DNA of 64,000 nt from Chamaecrista fasciculata (GCA_003254925.1 QANZ01033471.1:1-64000); one strand, 5' to 3'; positions 9,891-30,592 are shown, counted from the stretch's first letter. A program made the numbers and translations. Notes: generated from the sequence alone by a model not told the origin.

Positions 9891-12551
9891 TTATGCCCTT
9901 TTTCCAAATGAGTTATCAATGACTGGCAACTCTGGTCCATATATCATACGGCAGCGGTCAGTAAATGAATCAACCATTCTTGAGGCAACCTCCTTAAAGA
10001 ACTTAGATGCAATCTGATAATCAAGAATAACAGTTAAAATGATATTTAATAATATAACAAAAGAATTACAGTGTCAGTATCCATGATCATGAATTAATTT
10101 TTTTATTTAAAAAAGAAAAAAAACTAGTCATAACAAACTTAACAGAGGCTTAGCAATTTTTAGTAAGAGCAGCATCAAGGCTCCAAGCCTCGCAAAGCTA
10201 TATCAAAGCAGTTAATTTCTTAGCAGCATTTAATTTTGAGAGTGAAGAGAGCAAAAAGGAAGCTGAGCATAAAATTACAGATTGACAGAGGTAAACCTGT
10301 CTGTAGAGCGGCGAATTAAACTTGAAATCCACAAAGAAATAAAGATTGCAAGTTCCTTGAACTGGGCCTGGATTGAATTCCCATATGTTTATCAAATGAT
10401 CAAATAGAGTACTCTGTGATGCAGTGGTCTGGAAGCATAAAATATATAACATTATATAAGTAGAAAGATAAGGTAAGTAGAGAACTGAAGATCAAATCAA
10501 ATAACCATATTCATGATAATAAGAAGCTTGAACCACCCACAGATGTGCACATAAACCTGAAGCTCATCATATACACAACACTGAAGCTTTTATCAGAGAG
10601 GACCAGAGCAACACTGACACTGCAGGAGTTTCTCCTGACAACAGACTCTAAGGTAACTGGATAAACAGAGAACACCATAACAAGAACTAGATGTTTCAAA
10701 CTCAGTTGTGAAAAATCTCAACGTCTTGCCAAATTTATAATGCCATTTATCACCTCGTAACTTGAACAAATGATTTCTCTCAAAGATTTCAAACTCTACA
10801 GATAACTCATTGCAAGTCACAAAAGGCTTTCCTCGTGACTCTCAAGCAGCATTTGCTCATGGATAGTTAACATTAGATACTACCAGGTAAAAATGTCAAC
10901 ACATATATTATTTTTCCTTTTTTTAAAAAGGAGCATATCTATCTGAACTTGTTAAGTATGAAGTATTAAGAACCCAAAATAAGCCATCGATTATGCAAAA
11001 AAGCATAAGCAGACAGATTCATTAAACATTAAAGTACTTGTTTTCTGAAGAAAATGGAGGCTGAAGTTAAAGGTGATGCGATGCCATTGCCAAACTTTGG
11101 CTTGAATAGTTTCCTAAGTCTCAAGCAAGCAAGTTTTAAAATTTGTAGTCTTAACAATTGCTCATAACAATCATCAGAACTGCAGCAGTAAAAGGTATCA
11201 GTTAATTAAGTAAAACCTGCACTATCTACCACACCATAGACTAGAGAAGGTTGAAGACCTTTATGTGATTTGGTCTGTGCAATTCGACATGAGAAACATA
11301 ACTTTCAACAAGAAATTTAAATCCAATCTCCAACTCAGCATCAAATGATCCATCTGGATAGTGTTTAAGTATTTCTGACCTCTGACACCATGGAACAAAA
11401 CCATGATACAAGTCAACAGCCGCAACAACATCAAATAATTGCTCTGGAGAGAACCTAATAGTACCACAGTATATCAGCATACGTTACAAAAACGACAACA
11501 TTGACATAGTACTCTATTGAACAACAATACTAAAGTTTCTTACTATAACAAGGATAAGAAAACACTTCATTTACCTGTGTAGATAGTTATTTCATACAAT
11601 CAAGAGAAAGAAAACATGAATTCAAATAAAGAAAACATATCAGATAAAAAGTAAGAGCAATGAAGGAACAATTAAAAAAGGCAAATGACACCAAATAGTT
11701 GGTTGGATTAGTAGATACTCCAATAATTATAGGCAAAGTCTTCAGCTTGAGTCTTGCTAGAGACACCCAGATAGGTGAAGGATACCTCGTGGTCAAAAAG
11801 GAAAATCACTCCCTCATTCCTTTAGAAATTCTTAAACTACACGGATCTCTCCTTTGTTTTGGAAATATACACTAGCTTCCCTTGAAACAAAAAGATATAA
11901 AATAGAGGAAGATATTATATAACCATTGCGCATCATATGATTAAATATAAGTGCATACCCCAAAAGAAAAAATAATAATAATAAGCATACTTAGCCAGAG
12001 TACACCTCGACCTTAAATGGAAGCTTTGCTACAAGACATCTAACAATCAATTGATTCTCAAGGAAGCTCTACTTGACACACAATTGCCAGTAAGGCAGTA
12101 AGTAAGTTTAATAACTCAATGAGGAAACTATCACAGAAGTCATATTCGAAAATGAAAGTCGCAACTTTATTACAAAAATAACGTAACTACACACTTATGC
12201 TCGGCCGCATAGACGAAAGAGAGGATTAAGATCGAGTTACCCCAAAACGCGCCTCTCCTCATAAACTTTGGACAAAACACCTTCTTCACCATCTCCACAT
12301 CCAAGAAACTGTCTCGTTTGAACGGAATTATTATTAAGCAAACAACCTATAAATGGTTTAGAATGATTTCGGCGGCTGAAGGATTTATGAAAGTGCCTAT
12401 TCTGGCGACCCGCAATTGAATTAAGAAATCGACCTTGATCGGAAATCCTGAGCTGAGCATTACTCTCTACGAGTCCAACCAATTGTCTAAGACCACTTTT
12501 ACGCCATACAAAAGAGCAGAGTGCCTTTGAGGTCGACAAAATTGGCGGCAT
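9891..12551 (-). CDS. COQ10: Coenzyme Q-binding protein COQ10, mitochondrial
   Basis: START-superfamily (polyketide cyclase-like) protein of the mitochondrial inner membrane. It binds ubiquinone and supports its delivery to respiratory complexes and its biosynthesis. Four exons: 12551-12241, 11454-11259, 10428-10297 and 10013-9891, all with GT-AG introns, sum to 253 residues. The N-terminus (about residues 1-95) is basic and Ser-rich with few acidic residues, as expected of a mitochondrial presequence. The conserved GDGEEGVLSKVYEERRVLG follows, then the lipid-binding fold with YSPEQLFDVV-like FSPEQLFDVVAAVDLYHGFV, VPWCQRSEIL, DAELEIGFKFLVESYVSHV, FNSPLYRQ and a C-terminal helix ending FFKEVASRMVDSFTDRCRM. 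The start is the first Met and begins the MPPILSTSKAL motif I remember from plant homologues. Length fits the plant family. No damage seen. Confidence 0.93.
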
Positions 12552-14263
12552 TATGGTGTCCTGAAATTGGGAATTTAATTTTCAAAGGGTGAAGCTCAAT
12601 TGGTGCAAAATCAGACCTGCACAAGATTATAGCTGGAACCATGAAACTTAAACTTTAATATGGATCTGATTCCATGGGAGTAAGCATGATTTGTTAAAGC
12701 TCTGCAATTGTATGAGATATTTCTTGTGTTGCAACCCAGACGGAGGAAGAAAGTAGATAGAAATTAGGAGGCCGTAAAAATATCATTTTGGTCTCTAAAT
12801 TTAGGCAAAAGTACTAATTTCGTCCCTAAACTTTACACCAACTGTCAATTTCGTCCCCAATCTTTTTTTGCTGTCAATTTCGTCCCCAAACTTTACAACA
12901 ACTGTCAATTTCATCCCCAATCTTTTTTTGCTGTCAATTTCATCCTAAACTTTACATCAACTGTCAATTTTGTCCTCGATCTTTCACATTTTCGTCAATT
13001 TTATCCTTTCACTAACTTCTTTTTAATAAATTAACGACAGACTGCATCTTGTTTTTGAATCTAAGTTATGGTTTGAGTTTCTTTTTCTGTCAATTTTACA
13101 TTATATATCGTTAGCCACATAGATTTTGTCGTCAATATTTGGCTGAAGTAAGAGTAAAGGATAAAATTGACCAAAATGTGAAAGATTAGGGATGAAATTG
13201 ACAGCATAAAAAGATTGGGGACGAAATTGACAGCAAAAAAAGATTGAGGACAAAATTGACAGCAGGTGTAAAGTTTGGGGACGAAATAGATAATTTTCCT
13301 TTATTAACTTTAATTTTATTTCTAATATTTTTTTACGATTAATTTCAAACCAGATCACCGGCCGGTTACTGGTTGATTGGCTAATTCGGTCTAATTTTTT
13401 AAAATTTATATAAAATGTCAAGTTAAATTATTTTATTTATAAAATTAGCAATATAAAAAATAATATTAGAAGTTTAAATAAAATAAGATTTTTGCTATAA
13501 CGTTGTGTTTGAACGTAATATTAGATTTTGGCTAAAAAAGAATTTAAATTAACGCTAAATTAGTTTTTTAAGGATAATGCAAAATTAGTAAATTTCATAA
13601 TCACATTAAGAAAAATAGAAAATCATACTTATATGAAGTCTTTTTTATCATATGACCAAGAAATTTTACACATCATTTATGTGAACAATTTTCTTAAAAA
13701 TCTATTGTAAGTAACTTCATGTAATTGAATAATCTTATAATGTCTTTTTTTTTTTGAGCAAAAATCTTGAGCAAAAAAAATTACATAGACTTTCTCATAA
13801 GAAAATGTCTTTTGTTGGCAAAAAAGAGTAAACTAAAAAAATTCTGAAGTTAAACGACTTCAAATGCACCTTAATGTTTGGCCAAAATAAAAAAATGCAC
13901 CTTAATGAACTATATCAAACAATGATAAATAAAAAATAATTTATGTTGCTATTAAAAAATAGAGACGTCAAAAAGAAAATCATGAACCAAAAAAGTGAAT
14001 CCAAAATTTGAACCAAAACACTCAGCAATTCTTTTAAAAACAAATCTAATATGGTAAACACGGAGTGATAAAATTGGAATGGGGACCTATTCGTTAAGAC
14101 AGGTGACCGAAGTAAATGGCTATATTACCATTAGAACTGCTAATCATCACCAAGCTTAAATATATACATCAACAGAAGCCAAAAATCGCTCGCATGTTTT
14201 GCTGTTCAAGTTAAGCCAATTCCTCTTTTTGCTGCTTGCAAATACAGCATTATTTGCAATACT
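12552..14263. other. Intergenic region between COQ10 and COR27
   Basis: Tail of COR27 on the right and head of COQ10 on the left, both on the reverse strand, so this holds the COQ10 promoter. A foldback element (12804-13299) sits about 250 bp upstream of the COQ10 start codon. The remaining DNA (13300-14100) is strongly AT-rich without gene signals. Confidence 0.5.
12804..13299. mobile_element. Foldback element with minisatellite arms, copy A
   Basis: The left arm is built of repeated TGTCAATTTCGTCCCC and AAACTTTACA phrases. The right arm carries the reverse complement (GGGGACGAAATTGACAG). The ends are GGCAAAAGTA and ...TAATTTTCC. The centre contains CGACAGACTGCATC and an AGCCACATAGATTTTGTCG phrase. 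The same element occurs in opposite orientation at 46656-47092. No clear target duplication is left around this copy, so it is probably the older insertion. It lies close upstream of COQ10. Confidence 0.7.
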
Positions 14264-17160
14264 CTAAGCAGAAGAAACATAATTCTTGGTAATATCTTCA
14301 CTCGTAGACGGCATGCTAATAGGCACCATCTGTAAACACCAATTTAAAATGGAGAATATTCAGTTGAAGTAGTCAGACAAATTGTGCCGTCCCAAACAAC
14401 TAAAAATCATATATAAACAATTACCTGATCATTGCCTCCTGCAGCATCAATTTCCTGAGATTTCAGCCTTTTCACGTTACTGCTTCTCTTGCATTCCTTT
14501 TCCGCTTCTACTTCTTCATCAATGAAGTTCTGATCTGACATCTCTGGGAGAAACATTTTGTTAATGGAATTCGTAGAGCAGATACACAACATGGTAAAGC
14601 TAAGTTACTAAATCCTAGTGAAAAAGCAGAACTACAAAATATCAACATCTGAATCATCACAACAATCAAAGGCTAATAAATCACTCCGCAATTGAGTTTA
14701 AATTGCAATAGAGCTAAACTTGAACGACAAAGCTTCAAAACGGAGAACATTAGGAGGAAAATTTAGTAGCACCTGTATCATCACATAGCATGTCCTGATG
14801 AGAGAAATCATGAGGTTTACACAAGCTATTTCCCCTGCTTTGGCATAAATCGGCTACTTCAATAGTAGAAGTATCACTTTCTTCAATTGCAGGTGATGAT
14901 GTTACACTAGGGTGTTTGCTCGAAGACCTGAAGTGCTGAATCCATGGATTTGCATTTAAATCGTGGCACTCATTGCTCCTGCTTATCCATGGATTTTCTC
15001 TTTGGAAATTTAGGTTTCGCCAGCAACCACCTCGAAGCACCTTGAACTGGAGTGGAGCAAATAACTTAGTACAAAATGAAAAACCAAGTTATGTAAAACA
15101 GAAGTAGCCTTCAAATATTGGCAAAGAAGGAAAGAAATGGTATACAATGACCTGGCCAGAAGAGTTAGAGGAGCCAAGAATGTGTTTGGAATCGTACAAT
15201 TGATTAACAAATGTTGCTTCCATAGACTTGAGATACAGACTATGTTTCTCATTTGTCCACTCTGCTGCTGTTGCCATAGATTCTGTCACCGTTTTGCCCT
15301 GAAATCGACACCCAAATCATCAAAATACAAGAAGGAAAAGAAGAGGCGTTTAAGCCATTGAAGACCAGGTCAAGTTATCTACATCCATTCTAGTTTCTTT
15401 ATGTGACAAATAAGAGAATACTATAATTTATTTCATGATTGTCCTTTAATGTTTTGTCCAAACTTTCTCATTCAATATACAAAAGAATCCCCTCTAATCA
15501 GTATGGTTCTTTCCTTTACAGAGTTTTTTTTTTTCAATTAACAAATAAAATTTTATATATATGCTAACTCAAGACTTTTTTTTTTTTTTTGGCCTGATAT
15601 GCTAACTCAAGACTTAAACTAGTGGAATAGCAACATAGCATTCATCTGGTTTTTTTTAAACAAAATAAATTAGCAATATAGCATTGCCGTTAAGATAATG
15701 TTATTATTTTAAATAAATTCTTGCAAAGCTAAATAATAATCAAAACATTTTTATTGAGTAAGATTTGTCTAGATGACAACATTTAAGAAAAAAGAAACAC
15801 TAAAAGAAAGTTATAAATTAATGCCTACACCAGGCCAAAAAAAAAAAATTAATGCCTACAAGTCCTCCCCTTTGGTAAGGGATATAAATTTACCTAGGGA
15901 TCATTTTATTGAATAAAAATCTCTGTAGAGTAAATTGAGTGGATTTATTACCAGAAGAACAAATTGGAAAAATCATTTTTTCAAAAACTTAAATAATCAA
16001 TTTAATCAAAACTATGAATGACTTTTTTTTTGCCAGAAAAACTATGACTGATTTAAATGTCACAAATATAAGAAAAATATAATATTCATTATAAAGTAGC
16101 ATTTCAAAACTAAAATACAGGCATGATATGTTATAACGTCCTTTTGAGTTACCAAAATCATGGAAGGAACATATTATCTTATTCTTACCACAATTCACTC
16201 TCACTCAAACGTTTATTTAAAGAGTAGGCTTAAGTGCACTTTTGGTCCCAAAACTATGACAAAGGTTTCATTTTGGTCCCATAATTTTTNGTAAAATATC
16301 TCAGCTTTTTTTTTCTGTTGAAAAAGCCTTTGTTTTTTTTTAACCCAAAAGAGAAAATCTCTCTCTCTCCCCCCTCTGGCCCTCTCTCTAGAGAAACAAA
16401 TCAACAATGCCTTGGAAGCAAACTGGCGTTCGAATCTTGTGAAATTTCAATTTCGTGAAATTTGCATTCTCAAAACGCTTGGAAAAACTTTTTAACGAAT
16501 ACGATTCGAATGCCAGAGGGAAGATATAGAAAGTTTACGACCTCGGCCCGAACGCAAGAGTGGGGAAGACGGTGCAGATCAACTCACCTATATCGACATC
16601 ACTGGAACCAACATAGTTTATAACGATTTTGAAGGAAGTTTGCGAGTTTTCAAGATAATAAATAAGAGATACTCGTCTCATGTGTACTTAGCTCAAATTT
16701 TATAATATACACAAAAACAAAAGAAAAGAGAGAAAGCTTTACCGCGATGAATAAAATATTGCATTTCGAAGACGGCATGATACCGCTATTTAACATTTGT
16801 CTTGCAGAACTTCTTTTTCAGAAAATCATATTCAATTTGAAAACCTAAAAATTAAACAGAGTTGTCTTCTAGATTTTATTGGTTGTTTCGAAGAACCATT
16901 TGAAAACCTAAAAGGCTAAAAAAAAAAAACTATAAACAATCCGTACTCTTCCAGATTCTTCAAAAGCACACGATTCCTCTTTTCCGATGGGCAAGCGAAA
17001 TAAAATAACAGGAATGAAGAAGAGAAAGAAGCAATCGGAAGGTAGAATGGAAGTTAATTACCTGCTGCATCTGGTCGGCCGGAAAAGCCGTGAAATCGGT
17101 GAACACGTTTTCGACGGGAGGCGGAATCGTCCGAGTTTGTCTGAGTGTGGTATCGTTCAT
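14264..17160 (-). CDS. COR27: Cold-regulated protein COR27/COR28-like
   Basis: Homologue of COR27/COR28, small plant nuclear proteins that are cold-induced, clock-controlled, repress evening clock genes and interact with COP1 in light signalling. Five exons: 17160-17062, 15298-15152, 15046-14773, 14543-14425 and 14329-14264 (GT-AG), giving 234 residues. The family hallmark EWTNEKHSLYLKSMEATFV plus NQLYDS is in exon 2. A second block, DQNFIDEEVEAE, is in exon 4, followed by a basic stretch KRSSNVKRLKS. Exon 3 is Ser-rich and unstructured with NPWI repeated twice. I chose the start at 17160 (MNDTTLRQ). An in-frame ATG at 17301 would add 47 residues and cannot be excluded. Intron 1 is large (about 1.76 kb), contains one undetermined base (16290) and a repeat scrap with TTTTGGTCCC near 16240-16280. 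COR27 versus COR28 cannot be decided. Confidence 0.87.
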
Positions 17161-17281
17161 TTCGAGGGAGAAGACGATTTGAGAGAGATTGGAATAATGG
17201 ATCGAAAATTCAGAATGAGAAGAAGAAGAAAACGGAGCGGGGTTGAGGGAACAAAAGGAGATACAGTTGTCAGCACTTTTA

Positions 17282-17390
17282 CACGTGTCGTGTGGGACCA
17301 TGGCATCGCCACGTCACAGTCTGCGTTTGATTAGAGCGAAGGCGAAGACAACGCGGTAGATATTTATAGGGGCATCCAAAATATCTGTTA
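17282..17390 (-). promoter_or_regulatory. COR27 promoter: evening elements, TATA box, G-box
   Basis: An evening element AAAATATCT lies at 17378-17386 (+ strand). A second core AAATATCT lies on the minus strand at 17358-17365, fused to a TATAAATA box (minus strand, 17361-17368). CACGTG (a G-box) is at 17282-17287 and TGACGTGG (minus strand) just upstream of it, at 17307-17314. Evening elements are bound by CCA1/LHY/RVE MYB factors, and COR27/COR28 are known evening-phased targets, so motif and gene agree. If the TATA box is used, transcription would start near 17330-17337, placing the G-box in the 5' UTR. Confidence 0.65.
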
Positions 17391-19652
17391 TCCTCACTTA
17401 ACACGCGAACAAGACAATTCCACTCATTCAATCCCATTTAATATTCATCATGTGACACCGCACTTTCTACTTATTCACTTTCATCCCTTTCCTATAATCC
17501 TATAATTCCATCATCTTCCTTTTTCTTTACTTATTATTCTCACCAATATCACTTCACTTTAACTTTTTTTCTTCTTATGGCCTTGATGAAATTGAGAGTA
17601 GTTGGTAGAAGTTATAACAGTATGCTTTGATATCAAAGCCAACCGTTTTTTTTCTCTTTAATGATAAATTGTTTCCTAATTTTGTGTTGCTTTGAAAATC
17701 TTGCTCACCTACAAGTAAATATCTATCGCATTTACTAGAATATATAAGGAGTACAAGAATGAGATGAATATCATTGGGACCCATGACAATCATAAAAGTT
17801 AAAACGCTGCTGGCTGGATCTAAAACAAACGGCGGTGAAAATGACCCATGATGCAGAAGGCAGAAGCAATAAAATATCTAGAGGCACCAGTATATTTCAC
17901 AAGATATAAGAATGAAACGCTTTTCCTTTTAGTTTGAATATATTCTTAAATCTTTAAGAAAGAACAACTTTTTTTTTTATCGTCAAGGAAGATAAAAGTA
18001 CCTTTTATATTTTTCAAAAATTAATTTTATTATCAATTTATTTTCAACTTTANTTTGACTCAAATATTTTTCAAAAAAAAAATCACAATGCGATCGATAA
18101 ATTTAACTTTTCTATTAATTTTGAAAACGTTAATACTTAAGATGTTATCATAGAAAAGATTTCATAAACATAAAGATGTCAAAAAAGGAATTAAAGGTAA
18201 AATTAATAGACAAATGTCCCAGAAGCAGGGGGGAAAAAGTTATTTCTCCACAAGAAATAAAATCGTGGAATAAATAAAATCTCCAAGTTGTTGCCTGGTC
18301 ACTTTCTTTATTTTCCATATCTAGTATTCGTCCTTTTTTTTCGACCTTGTTCCTATTAATGCACATAGAAAAAATCACTCTCTTAATCAAGACCTAAGTT
18401 GGCCCAAAAAAAAAAAATTCAAGACCTAAAATTTCATGAGATTTCGGATCTTAAAATACTCTACAGTCACGATGTTGAAATGAACCACTATGGATTATGT
18501 TAAGAATAATAGTACAAAAGGGGAAAGACAGAGGATGATGAATGAATACGGAGGAAAAAGTATCAAATCCCTAAGGACAAGTACATAGGCGAATCCCTAT
18601 TCGAGTCAGGGAAAAACTCCTAAACACCACAAATGGCGAAATACATCAATACCCCCAAAATGACGAAAGCAGAAACAATATAAAGGCAAAACACCAAAAT
18701 ACAAAGTAACTGTGTAACAACTTTTATTCTTCCAAGAAGCCAGCTGTCTCAACCCATGTGAAGAGAGGCCAGCTGTCACTCAGCCCATGTGATAGTCTTG
18801 GGACCACTTGGGAAGGTGCGTAATTCGTTTAGGCCGAGAATAATCCTCTGCTTCGCTAAGCTCTGCATCCTTCCGCGTATCCCTTGTGGCGTCTACACGC
18901 CCAGCCCTGTCTGCATCCTTCCGTATATCCCTATGTGTATCAGATTACTACGATTCCAGGTATGTCATTGTTCCTCATGGAAAACAAGCTGATCCAAATA
19001 TTTTGGTAACAAACATCACGGATTTCTTTTTTGTATTATGTGACGTGTGCTTATAAAGTTATAATATATATATATATATATAAAGGCTGCAAATTTAATG
19101 ACAATTTAGATTGTCGTTTTTATTGAAACAAATATATTAAAAAATCGATAACTATATTATTGTTTTAATTAAAATTATATAAAATAAAAATTATAAATTA
19201 AATAGATATTCAAGTTTTCAAATTATTGGTTTGGAATCGAATCCCCAAATTTATAGTGTGTGATGTGAATTCATGTACATACAAAATTGGTAAAAAGAAA
19301 TTGTACATATAAATTTTTTTTGTTGGTAAAATAAAAGTTTAGCTGATTTGGACTATGAGATTCACCAATATAAAAATGGCGCTCTCACTAAACTATATGT
19401 TTGACTATGTTGGTAACTTTGTAGTTGAGAGCGTAAAATGCAGAACTGAACCGCATGGTATTAAGGATTGACTCTCCCTTGATTCATGATTTTATTCCAG
19501 GCTGTGTGTATATATTCTCGCTAAAAATGATTGATCTACTATATTTTTCTACAAATGTCAAGTATTAAGAGTAGAATACATGCACCCCATTGAAGAAAAA
19601 CAAGGTTTGGACTTGAGTTTCTTGCTTCTCACTTCGTGAGATCGATGACAGC
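17391..19652. other. Intergenic region with one LTR fossil
   Basis: No gene supported. Includes one undetermined base at 18053, a gypsy remnant (18540-18990) and a short TA microsatellite near 19064-19082. The right end holds the 3' UTR of the NDR kinase gene. Confidence 0.45.
18540..18990 (-). mobile_element. Broken Ty3/gypsy fossil: pol tail and LTR-like part
   Basis: On the reverse strand the right part (about 18775-18925) reads as the C-terminal tail of a gypsy polyprotein (SRPKRITHLPKWSQDYHMG). This is clearly related to the tail seen near 8.7 kb (shared RPKR..T..P.W..DY.M pattern). It is followed by an LTR-like stretch sharing the CCCTGACTCGAA phrase. It is a broken remnant with most of the element missing, and old. 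Confidence 0.55.
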
Positions 19653-27532
<7,880 letters not shown>

Positions 27533-27812
27533 TTTGTCGATCAATTTGGTGGAGCGAGTAATTAATCAGAGACGGACAAACTCTTGTTGAAGCCGTGGAA
27601 GCTTCAGAATCACAGGGTTTCCATCCAGGAGAGATCTGGTACCAGAGTTCGTGAAAATGACACAGAAGGTGCAATTGCGAAGCGCCTATAGTGGGCGAAC
27701 TTCTTGTCTCAAATATATAGCTGTTGCGAGGCTGTCTTATCTGTACTTGCCATGACTTCTTTTCTTTTGTTCCCCATGACAATAAAAAAAAAAAATCAAT
27801 GGAAGACTTTGA

Positions 27813-28103
27813 TTAATTAATTATAATGCATTTTTATCAAATTTCGGGACAATCTATATTTTATTAAAAATAAATGTATATAGCTCAGATTTCCTCCTAT
27901 GAAGTGGGAGAATTATGGAACGCATTCCAATATTTGCCGACTCTATGATGCGAGAATGTAAAGAGAGAGTAACGAGGCGCACATAGTTGAATAATGAAAT
28001 ACTAATATGTTCTATTTTTTAATTAATTATAATGCATTTTTATCAAATTTCGGGACAATCTATATTTTATTAAAAATAAATGTATATAGCTCAGATTTCC
28101 TCC
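27813..28103. repeat. Perfect 85-bp direct repeat, 206 bp apart
   Basis: 27813-27897 and 28019-28103 are identical over 85 bases (each contains AATTTCGGGACAATC and ends TTTCCTCC). The sequence between them is not repeated after the second copy. It lies about 300-570 bp upstream of the NDR kinase start codon, in its likely promoter. Confidence 0.9.
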
Positions 28104-28512
28104 CATGGAGAGCTAATAAAGGGCCGCAACAGCGAAATATCCTGACGTCCATTCTTCTTTTCTTTTTCTCTCTTTTTTTTTTCCAACTAGACGTCTATTT
28201 TTCTTCTTTTCGACAAGTGGACTTTAATATTCGAAAAATTCTTCAGTCAGGCCTTAAAGCTGAGGAACGAAAATCAACAGGCTAAATATTTGGGCGTGTT
28301 TAGTGATGGACACAAGTAGCAAGAGTGCAACTGAGAGAAGGTATATTTAGAAAAGGTGTTGGAAGAAAATGAAATGGAGTAAAATGGTCAAAATACATCA
28401 AACTTGTCTTTAGATGTTTTAATGAGAATAAAATGAAATAGATAAATAGGACTTTTCAAACCTTCTTTGCCTATTTTAAAACTCAATTTTTTGGCCCCCC
28501 AAAATAGAATAG

Positions 28513-28931
28513 ACTCATTTATATTTTTATTTATTTATTTCCTCACTAAAAACTCCCTAACAATATATCTATTTAAATTATTTCATTTTATTCTATTCCC
28601 CATTAATGTTCACTTCTTTCCTTATGTATCCATTCATTTCTTGATTGAAAATTTCAAACATAGTCTCAAGAGCTCTTAGATAAAATCAATTCCTCATTAA
28701 AAAAAGTACTTTTAAGATGAAAAAAAAGTCCATCCAAACGTGCTCTAGATTCATTTACATATGTGTTCATCCATTTCTTTGTTAAAAACTCCTAAATAAC
28801 AAATCTACTTAAATCATTTCATTTCATTCCATTTATGACTACTCCTTTCTATGTGTCAATTCATTTCTCACTACAACTTTTAAACATAACTTGAAGAGCT
28901 CTTAGATAAAATCAATTCAAGGCTAAATGTC
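28513..28931. repeat. Imperfect tandem duplication of about 185 bp
   Basis: 28513-28698 and 28749-28931 share order and wording (TTTCATTTTATTC / TTTCATTTCATTCC, CATTCATTTCTT / AATTCATTTCT, GAGCTCTTAGATAAAATCAA in both). Phrases around 28292-28312 (GGGCGTGTTTAGTGATGG) and 28727-28748 (TCCATCCAAACGTGCTC) are inverted, suggesting a MITE whose right part was duplicated. Confidence 0.6.
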
Positions 28932-30592
28932 TTTCATAAGTAGGGTGTCTCACTCTTATCAAGTCTAGCTGACTATAAGCTCTCTGTTTTGGGCCTATTT
29001 TTAGCCCAGTAATTTGTGGTCTTTTTATTTTTATTTGGTAGGACCTTTTTCTTTGTTTTGAATTACCTTCCAACAAATGTTACCAAATTCAGAGGTTCTA
29101 TGATTTTGACAGTGAAGACAATAGATGGGTGCACTGGGAGGACCAGTTTTGGAAGTCACCGTTCCTTTGGTTGGTTTAGTCAGGATGATTGTTCACTCTG
29201 GAGTCTGGAAAGTAAGTTCTTACCCCTCATTTTTCGAACAAACTGTTCTTAATTTCTTATGTTCAATTGTAATTTTAAAAATCTCAATCGTTGAAACCGA
29301 ATTCCTCAGGGCCGAGAGGAGGAGAGGTGTTATGCAAGTATTGGGAAAATGTCCTTGTGAAAGTCTATCTCTCTTCATGTTTGAAATATAAAATAGAAAA
29401 TGAAGTTTAAGCACTTTAGTCTAACAATTTGTTGGTTTGATTTCCATAAGGAAGTAAGAACAATTAAGTGCTAGTTTTACTTCAAGTGTTGTTTGGCAAG
29501 CAACGAGGGCAATAGATGAATTCAAGTTTAAAGTTTACTAATCTAGCTGATATTGATCAAGAAGTAGGGATGGACCAATTTTTGTTGATGAATTGTATAT
29601 GTGGTGGTAAAACAAGGCAATATTTCTGATTAAATTATAATCACCACCAAGAACACTATTGGCAGATTCTGACGTGAATTATAATTTATTGTAAAAGAGA
29701 CTCAAAATTAACTTGATCAAACTTACAATTATACATAGTTATTTTAGAGGCCAAATCCAATATTCATAAACTTTTTAGGTTTAGTAATTTAATTGGAAAT
29801 GTGATCATGTCATTAGATATGTTGCGCATCGCTAAGGTTCATATATAATACACCATGTGATGCCCTAATAAATGCACTAAAAGATCTTCTGTGGTCTCAG
29901 CTTCGCACCAATTATCAACTCTGTTCTGTTGATCTATACCTTGAAACAATCTTCATTTTGCCCTTTCTTTGATTTCATCTTTGTCATCTTATGGTAATTA
30001 TGGGTTCACCATCCGAGACAAACTAATTCTTTTACTTCTCTGATTTTTTTATCAATTTTTTTCTCACAAAAAATGTTATGCGCCCATTTTCCTGTATCGA
30101 CCTGCTACATTGAAGATTTACAATGGAAGTAAAGACACTATATATTCTTATCAACAGAGTATACTTCGTATGATTTGAAGTTTTGGACTTCTCATCATAA
30201 TATTCGGCGCAAAGAAAGCATCACTAGTTTCAGGAGCAGCGTAATCAGCGCTTGGGGAAAAAAAAAAGAACAGGGAGATGTTTGTTTGAGTGCTATGAGG
30301 CGATTTGCCATTTTTATTTGATGATGAAAGGTTCATTGTTTCTCTTGATCTGTTAGCAGATTGGATATCATCCAAATTTTAAAAGCTCTCGGTGTTTGTT
30401 CATAGCACGGAAAGATGGAGAAGTGGTTGACTTTTGATATTGGAAATGCATGAATGGTCTAATCAGAAAGAATTATCCATTATATTCGGACAGTTTCATT
30501 CTTAGACATTTCCGACGTCGCAGGCGTAATTTTTGAAGCGAGCGCATTGTCTTTTTGGACTTTGGCGTATTGTATTAGATTTATGGATTTAT

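Noticed and set aside
16200-16300. Foldback element in COR27 intron 1
   Set aside because: Only one arm-like phrase with TTTTGGTCCC is present beside an undetermined base; no matching second arm or target duplication could be found.
29016-29414. Possible small gene
   Set aside because: Short frames on both strands with no domain, and no consistent exon chain could be built.
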